Positions 25,793 through 34,241 of a stretch of 64,000 nt of DNA are shown one piece after another; the stretch's first letter is position 1; every line of letters starts with the position of its first letter. The notes beneath the pieces are model-generated. The model made no database searches, was not told where the DNA came from, and saw only the letters and a list, made by a program, of their open reading frames with translations. Position numbers and translations under genes: made by a program. This stretch comes from Leptolyngbya sp. PCC 7375 (lineage in GTDB: Bacteria > Cyanobacteriota > Cyanobacteriia > Phormidesmidales > Phormidesmidaceae). The DNA is taken from positions 1,784,486-1,848,485 of the forward strand of contig NZ_JH993797.1 of NCBI RefSeq assembly GCF_000316115.1, in the 5' to 3' direction.

Positions 25793-27591
25793 GGATTACT
25801 CTCCTTTTTTGCAAATGCCTGAAAGGGATATCCTTCATCAGTGATACCCCAATTAAAAAACTCAATAAAATTCAACCGCAAACCATGGACAAAACCACTA
25901 ATGATCCCTAAGGCTAAATTAATGCCATGGCCCAGTAACAGAATCAGAATGCTGAGCAACAACCCTAACCCTGGCACTGACTGATACACCTGGTGGGCCA
26001 ACTGGTTGAAGGTTAAGGCCAATGAGGCACTGGCCAATCCTAGCGCGAATAACCGTAGATAGCTCATAATATCCCCAAACAGTTTGGAGATCTGGGTTAA
26101 TGAACCCAGACCGGCAACCAACCGTAAGGGCAGATTTTTTTGGCGACTGCCGAGAAATCCGCCTAAGAAGATCACTAAGAAACCGCCTACTAGTAAGCCA
26201 ATGCCTAGATGGTGCCCGACGGCCTCTCCCAACCCTAGCGACAAGGTTAATCCGCCAGCAATAACAACAATCCAACCCAATGGTTTCGCTTTTCCGGCAA
26301 ATCCACCTGCACCAAAAGCGGCGATGATATTCGCGAACGTAATATGCAGACAGCCGATTGCGATCGCAAGCTGCATCATGGCATCGTAATTGTTGATATT
26401 TAGCACCTGAAAACGGGTGAGCCATGCCCCGATGCGCGGGATCTGCCCAGGCCCGGCACCGAAGTAGCTACCAACCAAAACACCATAGATGATGGCCGCT
26501 ATCAATCCCATTACCGATAGGATACGGAAATGTCGACCGCCTGCACTGCTCCCCATGGACGGCCAGTAACAAGCCACAATGACTGCCAGCACCAGGGCAT
26601 AGCCAGCATCCGAAAGAATCATTGCAAAAAAGACGGCAAACGAGAAGAAAACCGCAATCGACGGGTCCCAGGTACGGTAGCCAGGGGTCTGATAAAAGCT
26701 GACCAAATCTTGCCCACTACTCAGCTCCGGCGGATTATCCATCAGGGTGGGCGGGGCATCGTCAGGGCGAGTGGGTTCCACCAGGAGTGCCAGTTCCTGT
26801 TGTTCAGCAAACGCTTCCAACTGTTCTAACTCTCGGGCGGGCATCCAACCCTGGACCATAAAGATGCCAACTTCCTTACGGGTTTGGGTACTGGCATACT
26901 GAATCGCTGCCCGATCGTCAGCCCGCGCCAGATTCTTAGAGAATAAATGTATCCAGCGACTTAGGGCCTCATGTTCAGCATCCAAGTCTTCTAGCTGGAT
27001 CTCAACCCGTTGTAACTCATGCTTTAAATCTGTTAGCGGCACTGCACCAGTGTAAGTTCGAGAAACGGGCAGGGCATTAGCAGGAGGCTCCTGTTTAGCA
27101 ATGACTACAACATAGGTAAATCGATGATCCGCAGAGACCTGTTGCCAGGGCCATTCCAAATCCTGGAGAGATTTCATCTTCGCGTAGGGCACCCGATAAA
27201 ACCAGAGTCGGTAACCACCCAACTGGTCAAGATCGGGTAAGGTAAAATCACCCCAGGGCTCTAAATCTCGAATGCGATTCACTAAAAAATATCGCTTGTC
27301 CTCAGCCTCCCGACGATTTTGTTTATTGGCCAGAGCTGCTGCTAACACGTGATCAAAGTCAAAATCCACATGCTTTAACACCTGATGTCGCTTACGCCGT
27401 ACATCCATCAGATATAGCAACGCCTCATGGGCGTCTTCATCCCGCACAAATAGCTCTGCCTCTGATTCTTGAGCAGGGGGCTGCAATGGGATCAAATGGA
27501 GGCATCCCAAACGCTGTAGGCCCTCAAGCACCCTCTCTTGATCGTAACTTAACCCGCAAAGGGTAACCTTGTTCAAGGGAACAATACTCAT
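25789..27591 (-). CDS. ntpI: V/A-type ATPase membrane stator subunit I
   Basis: Subunit I (homologue of eukaryotic a) forms the ion half-channels. The 600-residue protein has a long soluble N-terminal half with coiled coils (about 1-310) and a membrane half with about seven helices. The essential arginine is in GFVHGLRLNFIEFFNWG. A conserved LRLFALGLASASLA stretch is present. Both ends overlap neighbours by 4 bases (D upstream, K downstream), indicating translational coupling. Confidence 0.92.
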   Translation of the reverse strand: MSIVPLNKVTLCGLSYDQERVLEGLQRLGCLHLIPLQPPAQESEAELFVRDEDAHEALLYLMDVRRKRHQVLKHVDFDFDHVLAAALANKQNRREAEDKRYFLVNRIRDLEPWGDFTLPDLDQLGGYRLWFYRVPYAKMKSLQDLEWPWQQVSADHRFTYVVVIAKQEPPANALPVSRTYTGAVPLTDLKHELQRVEIQLEDLDAEHEALSRWIHLFSKNLARADDRAAIQYASTQTRKEVGIFMVQGWMPARELEQLEAFAEQQELALLVEPTRPDDAPPTLMDNPPELSSGQDLVSFYQTPGYRTWDPSIAVFFSFAVFFAMILSDAGYALVLAVIVACYWPSMGSSAGGRHFRILSVMGLIAAIIYGVLVGSYFGAGPGQIPRIGAWLTRFQVLNINNYDAMMQLAIAIGCLHITFANIIAAFGAGGFAGKAKPLGWIVVIAGGLTLSLGLGEAVGHHLGIGLLVGGFLVIFLGGFLGSRQKNLPLRLVAGLGSLTQISKLFGDIMSYLRLFALGLASASLALTFNQLAHQVYQSVPGLGLLLSILILLLGHGINLALGIISGFVHGLRLNFIEFFNWGITDEGYPFQAFAKKESNP

Positions 27592-28187
27592 GCAGCCACT
27601 CCCTTCTTCCGCTTGGCAATCTTTGAGTTCACCACGGCTGCCCGTGCGGCATCCGACAAATAAATCTGGATTTTTTTAATATTTGCCTGGGCTCTTGGGA
27701 TCAGCACTTTATCAAACAGGTTGACCCGCTGGGTGATCTTGCGAGCAGCCTGGTTTAGCAACACTTGCCGTTGCTCAGCCACCTGTAATTTCAGGCGTAA
27801 CTCCACCGCTGTTGTGAGGGCGTCCACCACACGCTCGACCCAGTGAGGTCTGCCCAACAAAGCATACTGGCGCACTTCTATATCAACCTTCTCTAGCTTA
27901 GGCAGACGGGTTCCCACAACATTTTCTTCCACTATCTGCACCCCAACGACCTTCACAATATCAGTCAGATCTACCTCCTGAGTTGATAGCATCAACAGCT
28001 CGTTGGCAATCAGAGGATCTAACTCTCCCAGCTGCTGGCGAATATCCATGAGCCTCCGTCTAGCTCTGGCCTGCTCAGCCAGTAACTGACGGCGTTTCAG
28101 GTCGAGGGATGGCAAGACGTCTTTATAGGTTTTGAGTTGTCGTTGAAGTTTGGTCAGAGACGCCTTGTTTAATGCCAACCTTGCCAT
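27588..28187 (-). CDS. ntpD: V/A-type ATPase subunit D (central rotor shaft)
   Basis: This 199-residue protein is dominated by N- and C-terminal coiled-coil helices. It opens MARLALNKASLTKLQRQLKTYKDVLPSLDLKRRQLL and has RRTNALE-region counterparts QAARKITQRVNLFDKVLIPRAQANIKKIQIYLSDAARAA, characteristic of V/A D subunits. It lies 12 bases after the B gene and overlaps the I gene start by 4 bases. Confidence 0.9.
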   Translation of the reverse strand: MARLALNKASLTKLQRQLKTYKDVLPSLDLKRRQLLAEQARARRRLMDIRQQLGELDPLIANELLMLSTQEVDLTDIVKVVGVQIVEENVVGTRLPKLEKVDIEVRQYALLGRPHWVERVVDALTTAVELRLKLQVAEQRQVLLNQAARKITQRVNLFDKVLIPRAQANIKKIQIYLSDAARAAVVNSKIAKRKKGVAA

Positions 28188-28199
28188 GGTCGCCTCCTA

Positions 28200-29558
28200 T
28201 TACTGCATCTCTTTTGGAAAGTACTTGTCAATCAGCGCCTGTTTCATCAACAATTCTTGAGGCTCAAAGCACTCGGCTAAGGTTTTCCACCCCAGGTCGA
28301 GAGCCCGCTCAAGGGCAATAGAAACATTAATGTCCATAAAGCGCTGCTTAAATAGCTCACCAAATTTCAAGAGCTTATGGTCAAAATCAGACAGCTCAAA
28401 CGCCATCGCCTGCTTCTGTTCCGCATCTTTGGCATTGGAGTAAAAGCGAACCATCGTATTCATAATCTGACTATGATCTTCGCGAGTCGCCTTACCGATG
28501 ACATGCTGCTTAAGTCGTGACAACGAACCAAAAGGATCAATCACCCCATCATGGAGATAGAATTGCCCCTCGGTGATGTAACCCGTATTGTCTGGCACTG
28601 GATGAGTGACATCATCCCCAGGCATTGTGGTCACGCTAAGAATAGTCACTGATCCCCCCTGGGCATAATCACAGGCTTTCTCATAGCGACGAGCCAGCTG
28701 GGAGTATAGATCACCCATATAGCCCCGATTTGACGGTACCTGATCCATGGCAATACCGATCTCTTTAAGGGCATCGGCATAGGCGGTCATGTCTGTCAGC
28801 AATACCAACACCCGCTTCCCCTGTTCCACAGCAAACCGTTCCGCTACCGCCAGGGCCATGTCGGGAATCAGGGTGCGTTCCACAATGGGATCAGAGGCCA
28901 GGTTAACAAACATCACGGTGCGAGAGAAAACACCGGCATCCTCAAAGGTGGTGCGAAAAAAGTGGTAATCATCAAAAATGAGACCGAGTCCGCCAAAGAC
29001 CACAATGTCTGCATCAGCCTGAATGCCAATGCGCGCTAGGAAAGGGTTAAACGGTTCGCCAGCGACCGAGAAAATGGGTATCTTCTGACTCTCGACCAGG
29101 CAATTAAACACATCAATCATCGGCACATCGGTGCGGATCATCTTAGATGCCAACACCCGCCGCATGGGATTAACTGACGGTCCACCAATGGGGACTTTAG
29201 AATCCTGTGATAGATCGGGTCTGCCATCAATGGACTCCCCCGTGCCGCGAAACACCCGCCCTAGAATGTTGTCAGAATAGGTAACCTCCATGGGATGCCC
29301 CAAAAAGCGAACGGACGAATTTGTCGCCACACCTTTTGTGCCACCAAACACTTGGAGCGCAACCGTATCATGCTTAATGCTAATAACCTGAGCCAGAGAT
29401 AGGCTATCCTCGTCATCGCCTTCTACCACAGCTAAGTCGCCATAGCGCGGCCCGGTATCTTTCAGGTAAGCACTCTCAGGCACTTGCACCCGCATGATGT
29501 CGCCAACGATCTCAACTACTTTAGAATAACGAACGAGAGTTTGTGGCATAAGAAACAC
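28200..29558 (-). CDS. ntpB: V/A-type ATPase regulatory subunit B
   Basis: This is the non-catalytic nucleotide-binding-fold subunit. The 452 residues lack a Walker A lysine: the loop reads FSVAGEPFNPFLARIG, as is normal for B. Conserved pieces include GGPSVNPMRRVLASKMIRTDVPMIDVFN, LLTDMTAYADALKEI and a SVTTMPGDDVTHPVPDNTGYITEGQ stretch. MPQTLVRYSK at ATG 29549 is a likelier start than 29558. It is the first gene of the operon, so the promoter lies in the 29.56-30.1 kb region. Confidence 0.93.
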   Translation of the reverse strand: MFLMPQTLVRYSKVVEIVGDIMRVQVPESAYLKDTGPRYGDLAVVEGDDEDSLSLAQVISIKHDTVALQVFGGTKGVATNSSVRFLGHPMEVTYSDNILGRVFRGTGESIDGRPDLSQDSKVPIGGPSVNPMRRVLASKMIRTDVPMIDVFNCLVESQKIPIFSVAGEPFNPFLARIGIQADADIVVFGGLGLIFDDYHFFRTTFEDAGVFSRTVMFVNLASDPIVERTLIPDMALAVAERFAVEQGKRVLVLLTDMTAYADALKEIGIAMDQVPSNRGYMGDLYSQLARRYEKACDYAQGGSVTILSVTTMPGDDVTHPVPDNTGYITEGQFYLHDGVIDPFGSLSRLKQHVIGKATREDHSQIMNTMVRFYSNAKDAEQKQAMAFELSDFDHKLLKFGELFKQRFMDINVSIALERALDLGWKTLAECFEPQELLMKQALIDKYFPKEMQ

Positions 29559-30347
29559 TCTGGGCTAAAAGATGGACACCCTAAGAACTAAATCTTAACA
29601 AAAATGGTATTTTTGATTACTTGAAGCGAAACAGAAAACTTAAAAAACTTAGTAATATTCAAGTCTAGCTGGAGCAAAATCTTGAACAGAGCCTCTAAGG
29701 GGATCTTGAAACCATAATTTCAGTTCATTAAGCCATACACCAGCCAAATAACAAGTAAGTACATCAGCTCTGGCCTACTTGCTGAAAACACAACAAATCG
29801 TTAGCAAAGATTCAAACTTTTCTGAGATTAATGAACAACGACCAACAAGATATCATTTTACTCACTCTGAACCATAGCAACATACCAAGTGTAAACACGG
29901 ATTAGCAAAACGACTGCACTCAATCAAGCAAATAAACTAATCTCAATGAATCCATGTAATAACATTGCCTTATCGCCAACAGAATTTAAGGATTTCTAAT
30001 AGATTCAATTGCTTTCCTCTCATCTTTCTCATCAAAGCAGAATATTTTCTTTCATCCTCCTCACCTTTCGAAAGAAGAGATATACAATAACAAGATTGTA
30101 CGTCTATGGCTGGCATCAAAATCATCAATAATGGAGGTGATTTCAGAGATTTCAGGAATAAAGTTGAATCTTTGAAATATCAGGGTATCTTAACTTCCTA
30201 TGGCACATTTATAGGTGTCAGAAAAATCGAGATCATCAGGTGCTGTTATACATCTATACAGCCTTAATCGGTCCTCCATCTCAGGTCTTCTAACACATTT
30301 GGGACTAGAGGTAAGATATGCTCTTCTCAGGTCGCAACAACCAGTCC
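29559..30347. other. Gene-poor region upstream of V-ATPase operon
   Basis: About 790 bases, AT-rich, expected to hold the operon promoter. A 53-codon frame at 30106-30267 (+, starting MAGIKIINNGGD) has no good ribosome-binding site and no recognised similarity. I see no tRNA or strong hairpin. Confidence 0.5.
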
Positions 30348-30773
30348 CTAGGCGCGCCGAAACCATAATACACACCAAGCAGGTATCACAGGCAGCATCA
30401 GGTATAACAAATACCGTAAGAACGACACACTATCACCAGGTCTAACTAAAATAATTTCTTTCAATAGGGGTAATGCGAATGACAGCAGCATCAGGCTAAA
30501 TAGTCCGACTAAGAGTCTTCCTCGCTGAAATTTTATCCATCGAAATCGGGTTACAAGACTGATGAGCAAGGTTTCGACCGCTAGAGCTATCTGGATATAA
30601 ACCATGCCTATGACTAATCCTAATGCCCAATTCTCAATCGGCCTCACCTGATCTGGATTGAGTGTTCCGTACCACCAATCCTGCCACCAAGCTGCCACAC
30701 CTATCACGATCAGCAATCCCAACAAACTAATTAGCCCAAGAATGATAGTTCGTAGTAGCTTGGCAAAAGACAT
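30348..30773 (-). CDS. Four-helix hypothetical membrane protein
   Basis: Starting at ATG 30773 (MSFAKLLRTIILGLISLLGLL) this gives a 141-residue protein with four hydrophobic helices and a short W-rich segment after the first (VAAWWQDWWYGTLNP). A start at 30833 would add 20 polar residues and nearly abut the preceding gene's stop (30845). No family recognised. It is downstream of the DUF1400 hydrolase in the same direction and may be co-transcribed. Confidence 0.6.
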   Translation of the reverse strand: MSFAKLLRTIILGLISLLGLLIVIGVAAWWQDWWYGTLNPDQVRPIENWALGLVIGMVYIQIALAVETLLISLVTRFRWIKFQRGRLLVGLFSLMLLSFALPLLKEIILVRPGDSVSFLRYLLYLMLPVIPAWCVLWFRRA

Positions 30774-30844
30774 GGCACAGCAGAGAATTGAAGGATTGAG
30801 TTGTAGATGCTGCCAAGGTGGACCCACTGCCAACTATACACAGG

Positions 30845-32557
30845 CTATCTCGACAAACACAGCGGCAAAGACCTGAGCAGATGCAGTCTAGTGGGGTCTA
30901 CACTAACGGCCTCCACATAGGCGGCAGTGAGGTAGGGATTATAGGTTTCATCACCCACTAACGAGACCTGACCATGGGCAATCAACAGCGTCACCATCAG
31001 GTTAAACAGCCATTGTTCACTCGCGTTAAAGCTTTCTACAATGCCACTTCTAGGATATGCCAGGTCTAGCATAGCGCGCGTCAGGGCAGAGGTGTGGGAT
31101 AGATTTTCAGCCAGGTAAAAATATTTTTCAGAGGTGGTAAGCCCCTGGAAAGCAGCTAGCTGCTCTTGCACAATGGGAGTGGCAATATCATTGGCTCCGC
31201 CCACAATCACCACTGGAATTCGAATCTTTTCCATGCCCTTGTCTCCAAACAGATTGCTTAAAGGGGATAGGGCAAACACCGAGCCAATGCGCCCATCGGC
31301 CAGGCTACCATCGAGCAGCTGTTGCAACACCTGGGGAGCAGATTGCAGCTCTAGCAATCGACATTGAATTAGCAGGGCAATATTGACATTGTCAGGCACA
31401 AAATCGGCGTCTAGATCACACTGTTGCTCCAGGAGTTCCACATCAACGGTTGCCCCAGCTGCCGCTAATACGGTGTACCCCCCAAACGAATGCCCGGCCA
31501 GACCTACACGATCCAGATACAATCGTCCCTGAAAATCAGTTTTGTTTTTCTCTTCTAGGGTGTCCAGGAGAAACCGAATGTCCAAAGGGCGATTGATAAA
31601 CTCCATGACATCAAAAGATTCACGGTTTAGTCCCAGGGCCAAATCATCCTGATAGGCTGTGTTACTGCCAATGTGTTCTGGCATAGCGACCACAAATCCG
31701 TTGGCGGCCAAACTACGAGCAGCGGCTACCGCATCTGGGTTGGTGCGGGTCTCTCCGTAGCCATGGGAAAAGACCATCACTGGGATGGGTCCGGGAACGG
31801 CACTGAGGTCAGCGGGGAGATAGAGATCGGTGGGGTAAGTGCGGTTGCGATCGCGATCCTCCAACATCAGCGATTGCTTCACCACATCAAACCGAGGCAC
31901 ATCGGCCAGCATCGGTAGCGCCTGATAGTCCAACATCGGCTCAGTGGCAGCAACAGCAACAGACTGTTGAATGGTCGCCTGCACTAAGCTGTCAGTAGTT
32001 TCAATATTGGTCTCAATAGCCTCAGATAGCGCCAAAATTTGTGGCAAATCTAGCCTGATACCATTCGTCGGGTAGAACCGGAGGATATTAATCAGCGATA
32101 GACCCGCCGGATCCGCCGCCGCCAACACCATCGCCGCTCGAATCGCCCGCTGACCATGGTGACGTCCCTCAGTTTGAATCAGCTGCCCAGCGGTCGCTAA
32201 AACAAGTTCTCCGATGGGAGAATACAACCACTGAGACAGCACAAACGGATCGGCTATTTGTTCAGGAATACCGTCATTTAAAGCCACTAAGGGAGTACTC
32301 AAAGTCCGCTGAAACTCCTGACGATTTTCCGGTGAAACCCTATCCAGATAAGGGGCTAGTTCATCGTCTATGGTGCCTTCTGTAGCAAATGCTTCTAGGG
32401 ATGAGACCGAAATCTGTCGCCCTAAAACACCGTAGTCAAAGTAAAGTTCATCCGCTGAGCGAACGGGTAAGGGGCTCATTATCCCAGAAAGGACACCTAA
32501 AGCCATAGCTTGCACTAACCGTCGGATCACCTTGGGATAGCCTGTTCTAAAACGCAT
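30845..32557 (-). CDS. Exported alpha/beta hydrolase with DUF1400 N-terminus
   Basis: This 570-residue protein has a signal peptide (about 1-34, ALGVLSGIMSPLPVRSA), then the cyanobacterial DUF1400 region (ADELYFDYGVLGRQISVSSLEAFATEGTIDDEL ...). The alpha/beta hydrolase domain begins near residue 240 (VPGPIPVMVFSHGYGETR). The nucleophile is in GLAGHSFGGYTVLA and a late VVIVGGANDIATPI loop holds the acid. It is probably a periplasmic esterase or lipase of unknown substrate. Length fits the family. Confidence 0.85.
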   Translation of the reverse strand: MRFRTGYPKVIRRLVQAMALGVLSGIMSPLPVRSADELYFDYGVLGRQISVSSLEAFATEGTIDDELAPYLDRVSPENRQEFQRTLSTPLVALNDGIPEQIADPFVLSQWLYSPIGELVLATAGQLIQTEGRHHGQRAIRAAMVLAAADPAGLSLINILRFYPTNGIRLDLPQILALSEAIETNIETTDSLVQATIQQSVAVAATEPMLDYQALPMLADVPRFDVVKQSLMLEDRDRNRTYPTDLYLPADLSAVPGPIPVMVFSHGYGETRTNPDAVAAARSLAANGFVVAMPEHIGSNTAYQDDLALGLNRESFDVMEFINRPLDIRFLLDTLEEKNKTDFQGRLYLDRVGLAGHSFGGYTVLAAAGATVDVELLEQQCDLDADFVPDNVNIALLIQCRLLELQSAPQVLQQLLDGSLADGRIGSVFALSPLSNLFGDKGMEKIRIPVVIVGGANDIATPIVQEQLAAFQGLTTSEKYFYLAENLSHTSALTRAMLDLAYPRSGIVESFNASEQWLFNLMVTLLIAHGQVSLVGDETYNPYLTAAYVEAVSVDPTRLHLLRSLPLCLSR

Positions 32558-32589
32558 GATAGTTGTCTCAGTGTATTGGATAGTAGGGA

Positions 32590-32660
32590 CAGGTCTTGTA
32601 CGGTTCGGCTGAGCGTTCGACTGAGCTCACGCCGAAGTCTCACCGCCGAAGCCCTGCCCT
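32590..32660. repeat. Degenerate palindromic repeat
   Basis: GGTTCGGCTGAGCGTTCGACTGAGCTC followed by CGCCGAAGTCTCACCGCCGAAG resembles the TTCGACT/GCTGAGC repeat family of the hsd locus. It lies between two leftward genes. Low confidence because arms are imperfect. Confidence 0.35.
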
Positions 32661-32695
32661 GGGATAATAGATGCCGCCAATTCGGATTTTACGAT

Positions 32696-34093
32696 TTATT
32701 TCAAAACGGTCTGCTTTTTCTGCGTAACTGCAGACGGCTGATTGCTCGCAAATACCCATCGCAGCATGGGGGGAGCCACAAAGGTGGTGGCGATCACCAT
32801 CAACACAATGGCAACATTCAAGGAACCGGTTAATGTCCCTGTAGCAGCCCCTAAGCCTGCAAACACCAAACCCACTTCTCCCCGTGGCACCATGCCAGTA
32901 CCAATGGCCAGCCGATTCACCTTCTCTTTAGAAAAGACAAAATATCCGGCGGCTAGTTTGCCCAAAATGGCAATCACAATCAGGAATGCTGCAATCACTA
33001 AACCAGTTCGGCTCTCAGGATTCGCCAAGTTCAGGACACTCAAGTCAGTTTTGGCCCCAATGGATACAAAGAATACCGTTGCAAATAGAGCAACTAAAGG
33101 CTCACAGGCCTTCTCTAAAGCCGCCGTTGCTTTTGTATTACCAAGAATTATACCGGCTGCAAAACAGCCAAGGATTTCTTCCAAGCCAATCACATTCGCA
33201 ATCGTGCCCATCAACGATAGAAAGATAATGGAACCGATTAACACACTATACGGGTTACTGAATTTGTCCAGAAAGTTGATATAACGGGGACCAAAAAATT
33301 TATTCAGGACAATGGCTGATATTACAAAAAGTGCAGCACTAACAATTGTGCCAATGACGCTAGAAATCTCCACTGTTCCATGCTCAGCAATACCAATGGC
33401 CACCGCTAAAATGGCAATGCCCAGAATATCGTCTAAGACGGCAGCACCGAGAATAATTTGCCCTTCTTTGGTGTTCAATACCCCCATATCTTGCATGATT
33501 CGAGAAGTAATGCCGATACTTGTAGCCGTTAATGCTGCTGCTGCAAAAATTGATGCGATCGCAGATAGATGAAAGATCGAGGTCAGACCCACAAACCCGG
33601 TTACGAATGGAATAACCACACCTGCCACAGCTACCGATGCTGCCTGGGGACCAACCTTGATTAACTCTTCTAGATCAGCTTCTAGACCAATCTTAAAGAG
33701 CAAAACCCCCACACCAAGTTCAGCATATTGATTCAGTAAAATCCTTATCGGACCAGCAAAGACTTCTTGAATCGTCGTAGTGTCACTCCCAGAAATTAGC
33801 TGAACAGCGGCCACGGTCCAATCAGCAACTTCCCCCCCATTACCCAAAACAATACAATGAATACCTGAAACACCCAGAATAAAACCAGCAATCAGTTCTC
33901 CTAGAACTGCAGGCAAACTCAAGCGAACAGCAAGTTCACCAAAAAGCTGAGCAAACAGAAAAACGACAACGGTCACCAATGCAACTGCTGCGGCTAAAGC
34001 TTTAGCATAGAACTCGCTTTCAGCGCCGACTGCTGAAGCTAGCAGCGGAGTAAGCACAGAACTCGTGACAACAGAAAGTGAAGAAAGAATCAT
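32696..34093 (-). CDS. CPA2-family cation/proton antiporter (NapA/KefB-like)
   Basis: This 465-residue protein has about 13 transmembrane segments. It shows the conserved paired aspartates in GAAVLDDILGIAILAVAIG, the ELIAGFILGVSGIH opening region and the GTGMVPRGEVGLVFAGLG segment typical of NapA/NhaS3 type Na+(K+)/H+ antiporters. There is no C-terminal TrkA-N domain. It may take part in sodium or pH balance alongside the V-type ATPase operon (inference from position; the two are separate transcription units). Confidence 0.88.
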   Translation of the reverse strand: MILSSLSVVTSSVLTPLLASAVGAESEFYAKALAAAVALVTVVVFLFAQLFGELAVRLSLPAVLGELIAGFILGVSGIHCIVLGNGGEVADWTVAAVQLISGSDTTTIQEVFAGPIRILLNQYAELGVGVLLFKIGLEADLEELIKVGPQAASVAVAGVVIPFVTGFVGLTSIFHLSAIASIFAAAALTATSIGITSRIMQDMGVLNTKEGQIILGAAVLDDILGIAILAVAIGIAEHGTVEISSVIGTIVSAALFVISAIVLNKFFGPRYINFLDKFSNPYSVLIGSIIFLSLMGTIANVIGLEEILGCFAAGIILGNTKATAALEKACEPLVALFATVFFVSIGAKTDLSVLNLANPESRTGLVIAAFLIVIAILGKLAAGYFVFSKEKVNRLAIGTGMVPRGEVGLVFAGLGAATGTLTGSLNVAIVLMVIATTFVAPPMLRWVFASNQPSAVTQKKQTVLK

Positions 34094-34241
34094 AGTTCAA
34101 AAAAGAATCTTGGGGAATTTGGGGACCTGGATAACATTCACATCATTCACATCATTACCAATATTTCTAAACACTGAGTTCACCAGCACGATCTTCTCAA
34201 GGAGAGGAAATTCTAAGGCACAATTTCACCCATAGAATGTC

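Noticed and set aside
22084..29558. N-ATPase (second F-type) operon of the kind found in some cyanobacteria
   Set aside because: Subunits A, B, D, E, I, K are clearly V/A-type; A has the V-specific long insertion and I is a 600-residue a-type subunit.
30106..30267. 53-residue ORF upstream of the V-ATPase operon
   Set aside because: No ribosome-binding site, no family resemblance, AT-rich non-coding surroundings.
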